Below, in pieces: positions 13,238 to 24,900 of a stretch of 64,000 nt of DNA. The stretch lies in the NCBI GenBank assembly GCA_020746105.1, contig CM036617.1, positions 162,820,912-162,884,911 on the forward strand, read 5' to 3'. The first letter of the stretch is position 1. Every line of letters begins with the position of its first letter. The position numbers and the translations under genes are program-made. This DNA comes from Trogon surrucura. Its lineage: Eukaryota; Chordata; Aves; Trogoniformes; Trogonidae. Under the pieces are notes generated by a model. That model made no database searches. It was not told where the DNA came from and saw nothing but the letters and a program-made list of their open reading frames with translations.

Positions 13238-13946
13238 TTTCGTGATTCTTCTGACCTTTTGCATTGCTCCCTAAAGAAGCCTTAGGGTTGTGAGACCCAC
13301 TGCAGAATTACTGCACCCATGAAACATCCTTTATATGCAGCGATGACACTTTTCTGGAACAGTGATGAGGCTTCAGAATGACTTAGAGGAACATAAAGTG
13401 CCATGTGACTGTGGTTTCTTCAGGGAGCTACATGGCAGGGTTTTGCTCATGCCAAAGTAAAAACACTAGTTTGAAGAAAGCTGAGTATAATTAATTTAAT
13501 TTTAGTTTTGCACTGGTTGGGTAGTCTCCCAGACATACAAATAACTTCTTCTTCTTCCTAACCATGTCTGTGTCATCTTCACTGAATTCCTCCTGCCTCT
13601 GGAGCAGTGAATTAGCTTTTCTTATCGAGTTTACTGTTTACCTCTCTCATTCCAGTGGGCTTCTGTTGGTGTGCTACATGATCTGTGATGCATGTGTTCA
13701 CTTATGTCTGCCTTGTTCCATAGAAGCTCCTACTGAAAAACAATAGACAGCCTATTCTGTTCAAAGTCCACCTGTTAAGTCGTTTTAACCACTAGCAGTA
13801 AAAGAAGTCCAGCCAGAATTTCCTGGTGTCAGTGGCAAGGATGTGTGACTCTCCCGGCAAGTCCTGCTGAAAGGGGAAGTGCCAGCCAGCTCTCATGTCG
13901 GGCTAAGACGGGGAGGGAGCGCTGTGACATTCAGACAGGAACAGCA

Positions 13947-13968
13947 ACGTCACATAAGCTTATATAAA
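13947..13968 (+). promoter_or_regulatory. Candidate CRE half-site with TATA-like box
   Basis: ACGTCA at 13947-13952 is a cAMP-response-element half-site, followed eight bases later by TATATAAA at 13961-13968. The 90 bases before it are locally richer in G, C and CpG than their surroundings. No downstream transcript or open frame supports it, so it could be chance. Confidence 0.15.
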
Positions 13969-15933
13969 TGTTCAGGGATTAGGGCAAAGCTTTGCAGAAT
14001 GCAACAAGAGATTTAATCAAAATTGACATTTTCCAGTATAATTGAATGACAACGGAGGCAATTGCTGCTTTCCGCAGTGGAGCTGAATGTAAACCGAAGG
14101 TGTATTTGTGGTGAATTTTAACATACGACTGTTCAAGCTCCCAAAATTTCTTGTTCTGGAAGGCTGAGGGGTATGTCAGGAGGAAGGATCGCCTTCTGCC
14201 CGTCCTGTTTCTCATATCCTTTCCATTCATCACAGGGCAATACTGGAGACAGGATCCTGTGCCAGGCTAATGTTTGCTTGATCTGTTCCAACACAGCAGT
14301 TCTCTTAATTACTAGATTCACCAGCTGTCCCAGAGAGGATTCATTACAGTGGACTTAGAAAATAACACTTAATTGTAATGAAAAGAAAGGCCTGGACTAA
14401 AGCTTCAAATCACCTGAAAGTGCACAACTGAGTAATAAAATAAAAAAGTCAGTCATAAAGCTTTTCATGACTTTCCTCTGGCATCACCTCAGTGGGCAAA
14501 GCTCTGCTGGCAACTTTTTTGAACATAAGCTGCAGCTGCGACCTAGCCGCCTGCTCCAACATAGAAGTTCTCAGACTGTGTCCTATAGCATGTGGTACTG
14601 GTTGCCAACAGCAGCTGCCTGCTCACATGGTCCTGGCTCCTTCTCTTCATTTCCAGCAGCTACAGATGAGTTAGAAATAGTTACAAATACATTTAAGTGC
14701 TCTCGTAACACTACTTTCCCATCAGGGCAATCACTATCGTTGGCATAGGGATGTAGTATATCTCAGTGAATAGAGACGGCACTAGCTATACATTTGCAGA
14801 TTGTAGTGCTGATGATCCACAAAACTCTATGTTTAAAAAAATAAAAAACCTCAGTATTAATTCAAAGAACCCCTGCTATAAGGACATCATAATTAGCTGG
14901 CGATGCTTAATCATTTCAGGTCAGTGACTCCTATCAGTGCAAATACCCTTTGGGTTTCTAGATGTCAGACAGACCTAATAAAGGCTCTAGGTTCATTAAT
15001 TCTCATGCTAATAATGTTTTTTAATTTGTTGCATTCTTTTCATAACTAATATTTGGCTTTCAAAGCTGCAAGTATAATGTCTCCATTTAAGGGAGGCTCT
15101 ATTTGGGGTGGGGAAGGGAAGAAAAAAAATGCAGTAATTGCATGATTTATAGATCAGCTTTAGTTAGTTAAAAAGAGAACAAAAAGAAATTCTTTTTCTT
15201 TCTGTCAATGTCACAAACTCAAGAAAGAGACCTGCATCCTCTTTTTCTCACATTTGGCATCTGAGACCATACATGTTTCACTCCAAACTCTATGAATCTA
15301 GGAGACTTAATGTCAACCATTCCCACCAAGGTCTTCTCTTGCCTCCCAAGCAACACACCTGTACGTGGGCTACCACCGAACTTCATGTGACAGATTCGAA
15401 GAACCATATCAGGAATAAGCTCTTTAAAGGCACAAACAGTTTCTCAGATCCTATTTTTCCTGACATTTCTTTTCCCTGGATCCAACTTTCCTTAGAAAAT
15501 CTAGAACAACCTTAGAGCCTACAGCAGCTGCTAGTAGCTCCAACAAATCTGTGTGTAGGTCAAGGGCTGCTGTGATGCAGAGATATTGCAGCCACTCCAA
15601 TTCCTTTGGCTTTGTCTGCATTCTCCATGGTAAGGAGGCATGCTGCAGGAATGAGAGAGTTAACTCTATGGCACTGAGGGCAGGATCCACAACATTGAAT
15701 GCTTGTCAGCAAACACAGGGGAAGATGGGTTAGCCCAGGGTAAAAGGGTAATGACTTTGACCATCATTTAATATTTTATTTTTCCTGTTGGGAATAGGAA
15801 CTGTCAACAAATTCTTAAGACAATTGATTTCAAGACAGAGAAGGAACAACGATGTTTCAAACGTCACTTTTCAGCAGACATGGATTATAGAGTAACTGGA
15901 TTTCATTACTGAAAAGAAAAACAAAGCCATAGG

Positions 15934-16583
15934 ATGAATTATTTTCTCTTGCTATCGGTCTTTCTGCTGACCTTTACAAATATAGGTAAAATCTTTTATT
16001 CGTTGCAATCAGCATGACCTTCACTGTCACACTAGATAGAGGTAGTTTGTCATCCAACGGAGTTAGCAAAACTCTCCTGAACACCATACCTGACCTCCAC
16101 ACTCAGTTGTGTGGCTATAGAAAAAAAGGTGTTACAGTTTTTTCTCAAAAAAAACCCCACAAAACCCAAAAAAAACATGTGAAAAGGTGTTAAGAACATT
16201 CTTTTTCCTCACGCACAAGACCTGAGCCTGTCAGCACAGTCTGCAATCAAACCTCCAAGGACGTCAGGGTTATCATCAACTCATGCAACTCTCCAGCCTG
16301 AGACTGCTGGAATAGATCGAAGAACCCTAGACATTGATCATAATGTAGGCTTGCCAAAGGATGGGTATTTAGCATGGAGTAGCATCCTTAGCACAGTCCA
16401 GATGGCTCTTTGAAGAGCTTTTATCACGCTTTGTTCCACTGCAACAACAGCTCTCAATGGCTGTTTTGTTTTGTTTTGTTATCAGGCTCTGGAGAGCAGG
16501 AAGCACATGTTTCTGCTGTGTTCCTCATCTATACAGTTCAGCTACCACCCTGTCACCCTCTTGTTCCTAGTGCAACGTGCTAA
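15934..16583 (+). other. Speculative two-exon secreted-peptide gene model
   Basis: An ATG at 15934 with A at -3 opens 17 codons reading MNYFLLLSVFLLTFTNI. This is a good signal-peptide core, and it ends at a donor-like TATAG|GTAAAA (splice after 15985, phase 1). A T-rich, TTTTG-repeat tract precedes TATCAG at 16485, a plausible acceptor. Joining 16486 in phase adds 32 residues beginning GSGEQEAHVS, with two cysteines, before a TAA at 16581-16583. The result is a 49-residue protein, about 30 of them after cleavage. Small avian secreted peptides often use such a phase-1 signal exon, but the mature part matches no family I know, there is no clear TATA box, and exon 2 is short. Chance is the more likely explanation. 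Confidence 0.12.
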
Positions 16584-19500
16584 ACATGCTATTAACAGAT
16601 GGCTATCGCAGGATCAGAGAGAAATAGCTCTGGGGTTCAGTAGCCCTAAGGGATAGCAAATGGTCCCAGCAGGAAAATGTCAGTTTAGTTTTATTTTCCT
16701 GGTGTGGCCAAGATCTCTCCAGCCTACTAGTGAACTGCAGCCTCAGCAAATGCACGAACTCATCGCAGTAGGGACCTCTAAGATTTTACTCAGAATCTGA
16801 GTTTGCATCATCATGGCTATGAGAAGTAATGACTGGTTATTCTGGCAGTTCTGAGCACACAGACGTGCAAACAAGCTGGGCAATGATTTAATGTGCATTT
16901 CCTGGGACTCTTATGCTCTACTCTGCTGGCATTTCTAGGCAAATCTAGAAATGAGCCCATGTCTGTGCCTACTGATGGATAGAGAAATAAATCTTTATTT
17001 TCATTGTTATCCAAAGTAACATTCAGGTCAGCAAAAACTTAGAAATATTCCTACTGTCAGTACAATCCTCTCTCAGATTCCTGCAAGAACAAGGGTAACA
17101 TTCGCTTGATTTGTGCACTGGAAATGCCCATGATCTGTCCTTTACAATTTCTTGAGCCTGTCACCCATTGAGGACCTCTTTCTAAAATCTCATAAAAGCA
17201 AACTCCCCGTCTTGCCTTTACTTAGACACAGAAGTGCAAGATAGAGGAAAAGAAAGATGACGACCCAGACAGAATCATTTAGCGCCAGATCTGTACTTTG
17301 GGCCACCATTTGAGCAACATTAATCCAAGCTGTAAATCTCTTTCCCAAATACTTGTTGAAGATGATAGTTGTCAGGGAAGCTTACGATGTGTTGCTTTAC
17401 CATTTGTTTGCACATCTGTCATTCCTTAATGTGTTTTCCTGACATTTGTTGTTTTCTCACAGCACAGTTTTACAAACAGGAAAATTAGGAAGAATGTGAG
17501 ACATAAGGAACTTCCCAGCAAAACAGGGGAACCTGTCAAGGATGCAGCATATAGCAGAGGGTATGCATTATTATGACCTTTTCTTTATTAAGCTGAGTAA
17601 TAAGTAAAAATATATTCAGAACTGAAAAGAATATGCCATTTTTAAAAGTAGCAAAAAATATTGCATGCCCATCTGAAAAGTCTTCTGTGATTTTTAAAAG
17701 CCTTTCTCACTCTTTTAATCTTGTTTAAGTCAGGAACTTTCAAAATCACTACATGGAAGTGTGAAAAACAAGTCTTGCAGCTGTTTTTATAGTGTATATA
17801 AGTAGTGTCTGGTGACTCTCACATTTCCAATGAAAAATATGTTATTACTGAGAATACCTGTTTTCTGAGTGAAAAGAAATCCTTATCATGTTACCCCGAA
17901 TCCAATTTCAGCAATAACATCCTGCCTGAATATTTTTTCCCATAAGTGTAATTAGATACAAGCCCACGTTACGAAACCAGCAACACTGACCATGCTGTAG
18001 CAGCATAAATTGTCATGAGCTGTGGAGAATTTAAGTACCTCTATGTAACAAGAATTCTGACACAAAAGAAAAATACCTAGCTTCATAAGAAAAGAGCAAA
18101 CTTGAACAAAAGCAATAATGACTGTCATGTCTGCTTCGACACCACTGATGTATTACAGAAACAAAAGGGCAACTTCTACAAATTAAAGCTCTGAAAATTA
18201 TGTGATGTCGGCAACATCTCAGATGAGCTTTCAAAACGTGGGTCTGAATAAACACGGGATTTATTTATTCTAAACCTTCAGTCCTAACATGTTTCAGAAA
18301 TACAGCACAGCAAACTAATTTGCCCGATATATGCAAGCAGAGATACTCTCAAGGAGAGTAATTGCACAGATACTTGTATTAATAACTACATAAGCAGACT
18401 ATCTGGTCATTTTCTTTCAAAAACTTCTTCCCCTAGACTATCACTCCAAAAAAGAATGAAACTGTCTGTGGCCACTAACAACATAATTAATAAAAGCCAA
18501 ATTAGTTTCTTTCCTGAAAAATGAACCATGAACAACATTGTCACCTTATAGATACCGTTAACAGCAGTTCTAACTTCCTCCCACTTGCCACAAAATAAAG
18601 TTACTTTTCCTTTCACAGACTTTCTTAAATAGGCTCCACCTGGTCCTTCTTTCTGCTGGAAAGTCAAAGTAGTGGGCAGACCTGGGGTGACATCTGAATG
18701 CAATAGTAGACAGCACAATAAGAGAAAAACGGAAATTTAAAAGCTTATTAAAAAATAAAGATCAACATGCAATTTCAAGCCAAATTCCTTTGATATAGCG
18801 GTAAACAATTTTGCCAGCTCACTTAGAACACCTCTTGCCCTAAAACCAAAACCTGTGCCATTTGGTTGTAAATACAATCACCCTTCTGAGAGTTCATCCT
18901 GTCTCCCTGTTGAAAACCAGGATAATTCAGTCGCAGTTCGCAAACAGGACCAAGCTTTTACCTATGAGTTTTAATGAGCAAAACAACCTGTATATTCTTC
19001 AGTCCCTAATGAAAACATCAAGAAGTTTTGAGCTAGTGTTAAACTGCTGGAACTTGTGCTTTTGAATTGATTCAGTCTTCTGAGCTACTGAATATGTTGA
19101 AGGAAAAAAATGTTTGGGCTTTCACATCAAGGAGAGCAGCAGATATTTTCCTTATGTCAAAGCTCTAGGGCAGGACCTCTGTGCGTGGTGCTCCGTCGAC
19201 TCTGAGCACACCCTAGGCAGTGCTGTACTTTGTTCTTTCCTATTAGTCTCTATTTTTCACCTTCAAAAGCCACATGCAAAATCCCACAGCAGTTGATCTG
19301 GGGATCATGATGCCCAGGTAGCAGACAAAAATGCAAATCTTTGGGAAGAGCCCATTAAACACTGAGAAAGACTGTAGGATGCCACAGATCCCTGTGCAGA
19401 TTCATAACACTAGCAGACCTCTGTGTGCTGTAATATACAAATGTTAAGGTGTACACTTCACAAACAGACTCAGTGGTCATAAACCAGAAGTAGCAAATGA

Positions 19501-20058
19501 GAAGCATAATGCACAGCTAGAACCTAAAGGAGACAAGCTACATAAATCATGGGGAAAAAATAGGAAGAAGTTGGGTTTTTTTCCCCCCCACTAGTATCCA
19601 AGATGTGAAAATGCATGATAATTATACTTGCTCAGACTAGCAGAGATTAAGTGAAACATCTCTCATTCCAAAGCCACAGACTATTTGTCAAACCTTGGGG
19701 AAAACAGAATGAAGGTAAAAAGGGCAATACTACGCTGCAACATATAATTATGTTGGAAGGGTTGGAAGGATTAAATCCCAGATGGGCTGGCTGGCTGCCT
19801 GTCTTGAAAGAACCACGTACCCAACACCTTTGATAGCTGCTTTGATAGAACCCGTCCCCTTTTAGGCTTTGACAAGAGTGTGTGCATGTGTATGAGAGCA
19901 CCGTGCCCCTTCTGCTTCACCTAACAGCAATCAGAAGAGTGAAGCCGCAAATGGACCTGGTGGGATTTTGGGCATGTCTCTGGCTTCAGGTCACTGTCAC
20001 TGCATATTTGGCAGTGACTTGTAGTGGTTCACAGGGTAGACAGAATGCCCCGTATTAG

Positions 20059-20597
20059 TGTGCTGATTTTGGCTGAGATAGAGTTAATTTTCTTCCTAAT
20101 AGCTGGTACAGTGCTGTGGTTTGCATTTAGGATGAGAATAATGTTGATAACACACTGATGTTTTAGTCGTTGCTAAGCAGTGGTCAAGGACTCTTCAGCT
20201 TCTCGTGCCCTGACAGTGAGAAGGCTGGAAGGGCACAAGAAGCTGGGGGGAGATACAGCCAGGACACTCTATATGGACACATATCGTACGGATATTCCAT
20301 ACAGTATGGTGTCATGCTCAGTACATAAACTGGGGGGAAAGCTGGCTGGGAGCCAGAGCTTGGGAACTGGATCAACATCTCTCTGGGTGGTGAGCAATTG
20401 CATTGTGCGTCCTTGGTTTGTATATTCTAATATATATTTTTTTTTAATTTTAATTTTTCCCCTTCCTTTTCTGTCCTATTATACTGTCTTTATCTTGAGC
20501 CACAATTTTTTTTCCAATTCTCCCCTCCATCCCACTACAGGGAGTGTGAGTGAGTGGCTGTGTGGAATTTAGCTGCCTGCTGTGTTACACCACAGCA
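20059..20597 (+). mobile_element. Solo LTR, ERVL-like avian family
   Basis: The element starts TGTGCTGATTTTGGCTGAGA and ends GTTACACCACAGCA, matching in layout a widespread bird LTR family. It is flanked by ATTAG (20054-20058) and ATGAG (20598-20602), a 5-base target duplication with one mismatch. The conserved promoter block is recognisable (GATATTCCATACAGTATGGT then GTCATGCTCAGTACATAAAC), but the TATA box reads ACATAAA instead of the usual ATATAAA. The poly-A region (TATTATACTGTCTTTATCTT near 20478) is similarly altered from the usual ATTAAA. No retroviral coding region adjoins it, so it is a solo LTR left by LTR-LTR recombination. ERVL assignment comes from memory of the family. Confidence 0.82.
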
Positions 20598-21169
20598 ATG
20601 AGAAACAGTTTCATTTGATTTCCAGTGGAAATAAAGCTAATGTGATCATTAACCCCGTGGGTGTGTGCCTCTGTGCTGCTGTTTCTTACCTGAAACTTTG
20701 GACCTATCAGTAAACTTGACTACTTTTGAGTGAGGGATAGAAGTTTTAAGAAGAGCACCTCTAAGTTCCAGAAAAATAAACAGGTAGAAGAGAGAGTGGA
20801 ATCCAAACAAATGTATATTTTTTTTTACAACTTCTGTTGCCTACAGTTGAGTTTGGGATTACGTGGAGGTGGCATCATCACTGACGCGTCAGTGGGAAAG
20901 GAGATGCAAGGAGAAAAGAAATACTGCACGTTTACATGGAGATAATAGAAATTCCATTAAAAAATAAATCATGCAATGAAGGCAAATTCTACTGAAAATT
21001 ATCTTTCCTGGATCCCTTTCTCACATATGTGCGCATTTTAGTCTTTAGACTTGTGCTTGTTCTGCTAGTAATATCTTGATGATTCTCAGCTGCATTTTGT
21101 CTTTTCTGTTAATCTAAAGGACGTCACTGGCAGGACTTGGCAGACAGAGATTGTCTCCAAGCACCCAGC
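20598..21169. other. Spacer between two solo LTRs
   Basis: About 570 bases of unrecognised DNA. It contains no gag, pol or env resemblance and no primer-binding-site-like sequence next to the first LTR, so the two LTRs are not ends of one provirus. Confidence 0.7.
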
Positions 21170-21937
21170 TGTCCTGGTTTGAGCTAGAACAGAACTAATT
21201 CTCTGTTCAGTGATTTTACTTTTCGGTTCAGTCTAAGAGACTGCACTTTCTGAAGTTAACGACATGTTTTTCAGACAGCGTCTGGTTCTAGAAGTGATAG
21301 CACTGAAAGTTACTCCTAAGCATCAGTATGCAGAAAGGCTCTTGCTTATACTTGTTTCTATAGAAATCAAGGTCACTGCTAAATTTTATGTGCCTCATTG
21401 GAGTGCTTTAAGTAAACGGTTGTAAGGAAAAGCTTGCACTTCCAGGGAGGAGTGAGCAGGACAGGTGACATAAAACTGACCAGCAAAGTATTCCACACCA
21501 TATATGTCATATTCAGTATAAAGCTGAGGGATCATTAAGGTCAAGCCCTCTTCTTCTATGGCCAGCACACAAGGAAGACGTGGTCTGTTCTTCTATCTCC
21601 AATACCAACCTGTGAGTTCCTGAATCCAGTTTCTGTCTGTTGCTGAGTCCAATCTGGAGTTTCCCCAGTGCCTGCCCTGCAGTGTCAGTGGTGATGTGAT
21701 CATCACTGGAGAAATTAAACATAGGTTTTGTATATATTTATATATTCTTTATCATTTTTTAAAATTAATATTATTATCCTGTCTTTTGATTTTTACTGTT
21801 TAATTAAAGCTGATTTGGGACTTCCTTTGAACTCATAAGACTCTCTCTTTTTCTCTTCCCTGTCTGGGAAGGGAGAAGGGGGAAGTAGAGAGCATGTGTC
21901 ATTGGTTTAGTGGCCCGCCCAGCCGTAACCCTTGACC
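21170..21937 (+). mobile_element. Solo LTR, related avian family
   Basis: It begins TGTCCTGGTTTGAGCTAGAA, a typical start for this group of bird LTRs. It shares the promoter block with the LTR at 20059: TATTCCACACCATATATGTC followed by an intact TATAAAG at 21517. An ATTAAA signal lies at 21714-21719 and another ATTAAAG at about 21803. Near 21840-21900 there is a pyrimidine- then purine-rich segment typical of the region before the 3' end. The last bases read GTAACCCTTGACC rather than the usual AAACCATGACA-type end, so the 3' terminus has diverged and no target duplication could be assigned. There is no internal retroviral sequence nearby. Confidence 0.72.
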
Positions 21938-24900
21938 TTAGCAAACTCAACTGTCCTTCAACTCACCCACGAGGGTTGGCATCAACATCTTACTTGGAGA
22001 GGCTGCTCACTGTAAAGCTTTGCATTCCTTCCCTTTTCCCCCGGTACACCTAACAAGCTGGGGGCAAGGTGATTGTAAATCATTCCAGTATTAACCCTGA
22101 TCAAGTTGATTGTCTCAGGTCTGCTTCTTTGTGGAGAGAGTTTTTTGGAAACGCCACCATTTCAGCTGTCTCTCTCTTGCACTTTGAAAAAAAAGCAATC
22201 AGGACAAAGATAAGACAGGATGAAAAGGCAGCGATTGCCCTGCTTCTCCCAACATATAGTTGCTGGACCAACATGGTGACCTGCAATAGGTTGCTGATCA
22301 GACCAAGGCATGTGCTTACATTAAGACTGAGCACACCTGTCAGCTCAAATGACCATGTTGAAGAGGCACAGACTGCAGTTGTTATTACCTGAAGTCACTG
22401 CACCACAAGTGCACATGACAGGTAAGTTAACATACCCATTTACAGTCATTTGGCCACTTTTGGACTTCACAGTGCTAAGGATGACATTCTGACATGAGCT
22501 AAGAGCCTGAAGGAAGGGGAAAATAGCCCTCGGACTGACTGCTAATTAGCAAGAAACTCCCACTCTAGCAGAAACAATGAGTACAGCTTCTCAAGAACAT
22601 TATTCCACGGGACTGTCAGCGCAAGGCCTTTCATCGGGGTTTAAATTCAGCCCATTTTCCTTTTAAAAGTATGGTTATGGTCTGAAAAGTGAATCTGTAA
22701 AATGAATTCTTAGTGTTCCCTATTTATTCCCTCTCAGTGACTTCCATACCAAACATGCTTCATTTAACACTCAGAAATAAGGCTTTCACCTGCCAGCAAA
22801 TGCAAGTTCAAAGCAATTTCTCACAATCAAGTTATGTTCTTTCTGTTTCATACATTGTCACTATCAAAAATGATTCTGGGGTCAAAAAGGAGGAGGGAAG
22901 GTGTTTTTATGACAGATGTGGCAACATGGAACAGAGCTCACTTTTGTCTGACTACAGTGCTGACACTAGTAAGATTTTATTTGTGTCAGTAAAAGTAAAG
23001 GCTGCCATTAAGACAGGGAGACCTAGTGCATGAAGTGCCATTTTTAACACCACTTTCCTCAGCATAACCTCCCTTCAAACAAAAGTCACAAAACAAGAAT
23101 GTGTCCCAAATGCTTCATCTCGTTTATTTCAGGTTGCCAGAAAGCAAGCAAATTTCTCCCGGATGATGTCTGCGCTGTTGTGCTATGCTGGTGATTCATA
23201 ATTCTGGTGCTGTTTATTCGAAGGTCCTAATTACTGGTTAACAGAAACAAATGAACAAAGACATGATCATAGGTGTCTCTTTGTCCAGTGCCTACTCGCT
23301 GGCCACCTGTGCAGTTCTGAAGCTGAAAAAGCTTCCATCTGGATTTGGAGGTTCATGATTTGTAGTGTTCCACTTTATTCATGGTTCGTCAGATGAATGA
23401 TGAAATAAGTTGTTTTTTTCTGTAATTTGTTAACCAAAAAAAAAAAAAAAAAAAAGAGAACGAGAGAAAAAGAACATTATTCCCCATATGAAGGATTCAG
23501 GAACACAAATCCGTACCTGAAGTCTTGAAAAGACTAACCTTTAGGCATGCGATCCTTGAATCCAAACTAGGACATGCAGCTAGCCAGAAGGCCAGCAAAA
23601 CTCAGATTGCTCAGCCTTAGAGTTAAATCACAGCTAAGACAGGGGACAGGTACACCCTAAAATTTGCCACCCTCTTTGGATCTTACAGGTAACTTTTTCA
23701 TAACCGTTTTAACCTCACTGGATTCCTTAGAGCAAGGAACTTTAACAGAGATGGAAATTAAACCTTTCTTGAGAGATGTCTAATCACCACGGTCTGACAG
23801 GTTCACCACTTCCTCCATTGATGCCAAGTCAACGTGCAGCCCAGAGGTTCTCTGCATCAGAAGGAAGTAAGGAAGGAAAAGCAAGCACGGCAATTCAACA
23901 GTTTTGGCATGCTTAGGAGAGGGAATATCCCATGCGCTGCTCTCTTCTCCAGAGGTAGGCATCCCATGTCTTTTTCGTATCAATTTTCCAAACTTCGCTG
24001 AAGTACGGGGTTTTGGGATCTGACATTTTGTCATAGATCCTGATCTTGCAAACTGTTGCTTCCTTATGTGATCCCCCACTTATTTGACACTGGGGACAAA
24101 TAGAGAAGGTCCCACAGTCATTAAACATGTGGACAACCAGCTCATTCTGAAAATGAGTCCCAGGTCCCCTCTTGCACCCAGCCATGTGAATAATGGCACT
24201 GTGACCATGAGAGAGAACAGAGGAGATGTAGTTGGGAGCTCTGCTCATTTATTTTTTTTTTGTCATTAGAGGAAGACCTTATTCCTTCCTTAGATCTGTG
24301 GCTGACCAGTTTATCACTTCTGCTCCATGATCATGGAAGAGCATAAAATGAAACCCTACTTCCAAGCTCCTGGTTCAGACAATTCTCCTTAAAAGCAAAG
24401 ACCTGTCACAGAGTGAAGACAAGACACCTCAACAATGAGAAAAGCCCGCCTCCCTCATTCTGCTCACGGTCTCTGCATCCCTGATTTTTTTTAATCAGTT
24501 TCACGCTGGGAAGTGAATCAGGCCCAAGATTAAAGCACGTCGACATCTGAGGAAACTTTATGAGTGCGTATACGAGCGTGCACATGTGACCGAGGATTAA
24601 AGCATGAAGGATAAGGAGAAACCAAAAGTGAAGTGTTTTGAATTATCATTCTCTGCTCAAAAAGCTCTTTGCCAAAATAGATATTCCTAGTTGAAGTCTC
24701 TTGCATCTGTTCAATGGCAGGCAATCTTTTGAAAAAAAGTGTCTTTTTTATTGAACATGGTAATTATTTCATACCAATTTCAATGACAACTTTCTTAAGG
24801 ACAGGAAAAATCAGCTGTCAGCTTTGGCCAGTTCGACGTGCTAGCTATTTCTTGAGAGTTTCTGTGATTTTGCTAGCTTACATGAAAAGAGTTCATGGCC

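Larger units (their letters stand above)
12086..20058. other. Gene-free region with candidate signals
   Basis: Eight kilobases without a recognised element. It contains a short tandem duplication (13210-13237), a CRE half-site plus TATA-like pair (13947-13968), a TTTTG-type run at about 16460-16480, A/C-rich simple sequence at 16140-16175, and the speculative signal-peptide exon described separately. Frames longer than 90 codons (for example minus 18407-18718) show no recognisable domain. Confidence 0.5.

Noticed and set aside
20059-21937. A single provirus bounded by the two LTRs
   Set aside because: The LTRs are of different families, and the 572-base interval has no retroviral coding sequence.
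23300-23455. Possible processed retrocopy ending in A20
   Set aside because: No AATAAA at the right distance and no coding resemblance upstream. CR1 machinery rarely makes poly-A retrocopies in birds.
23780-24248. Overlapping minus-strand frames with a CPQC motif
   Set aside because: Two overlapping frames of about 100 codons with no family match and no splice context. The cysteine pair alone is not evidence of a zinc finger.
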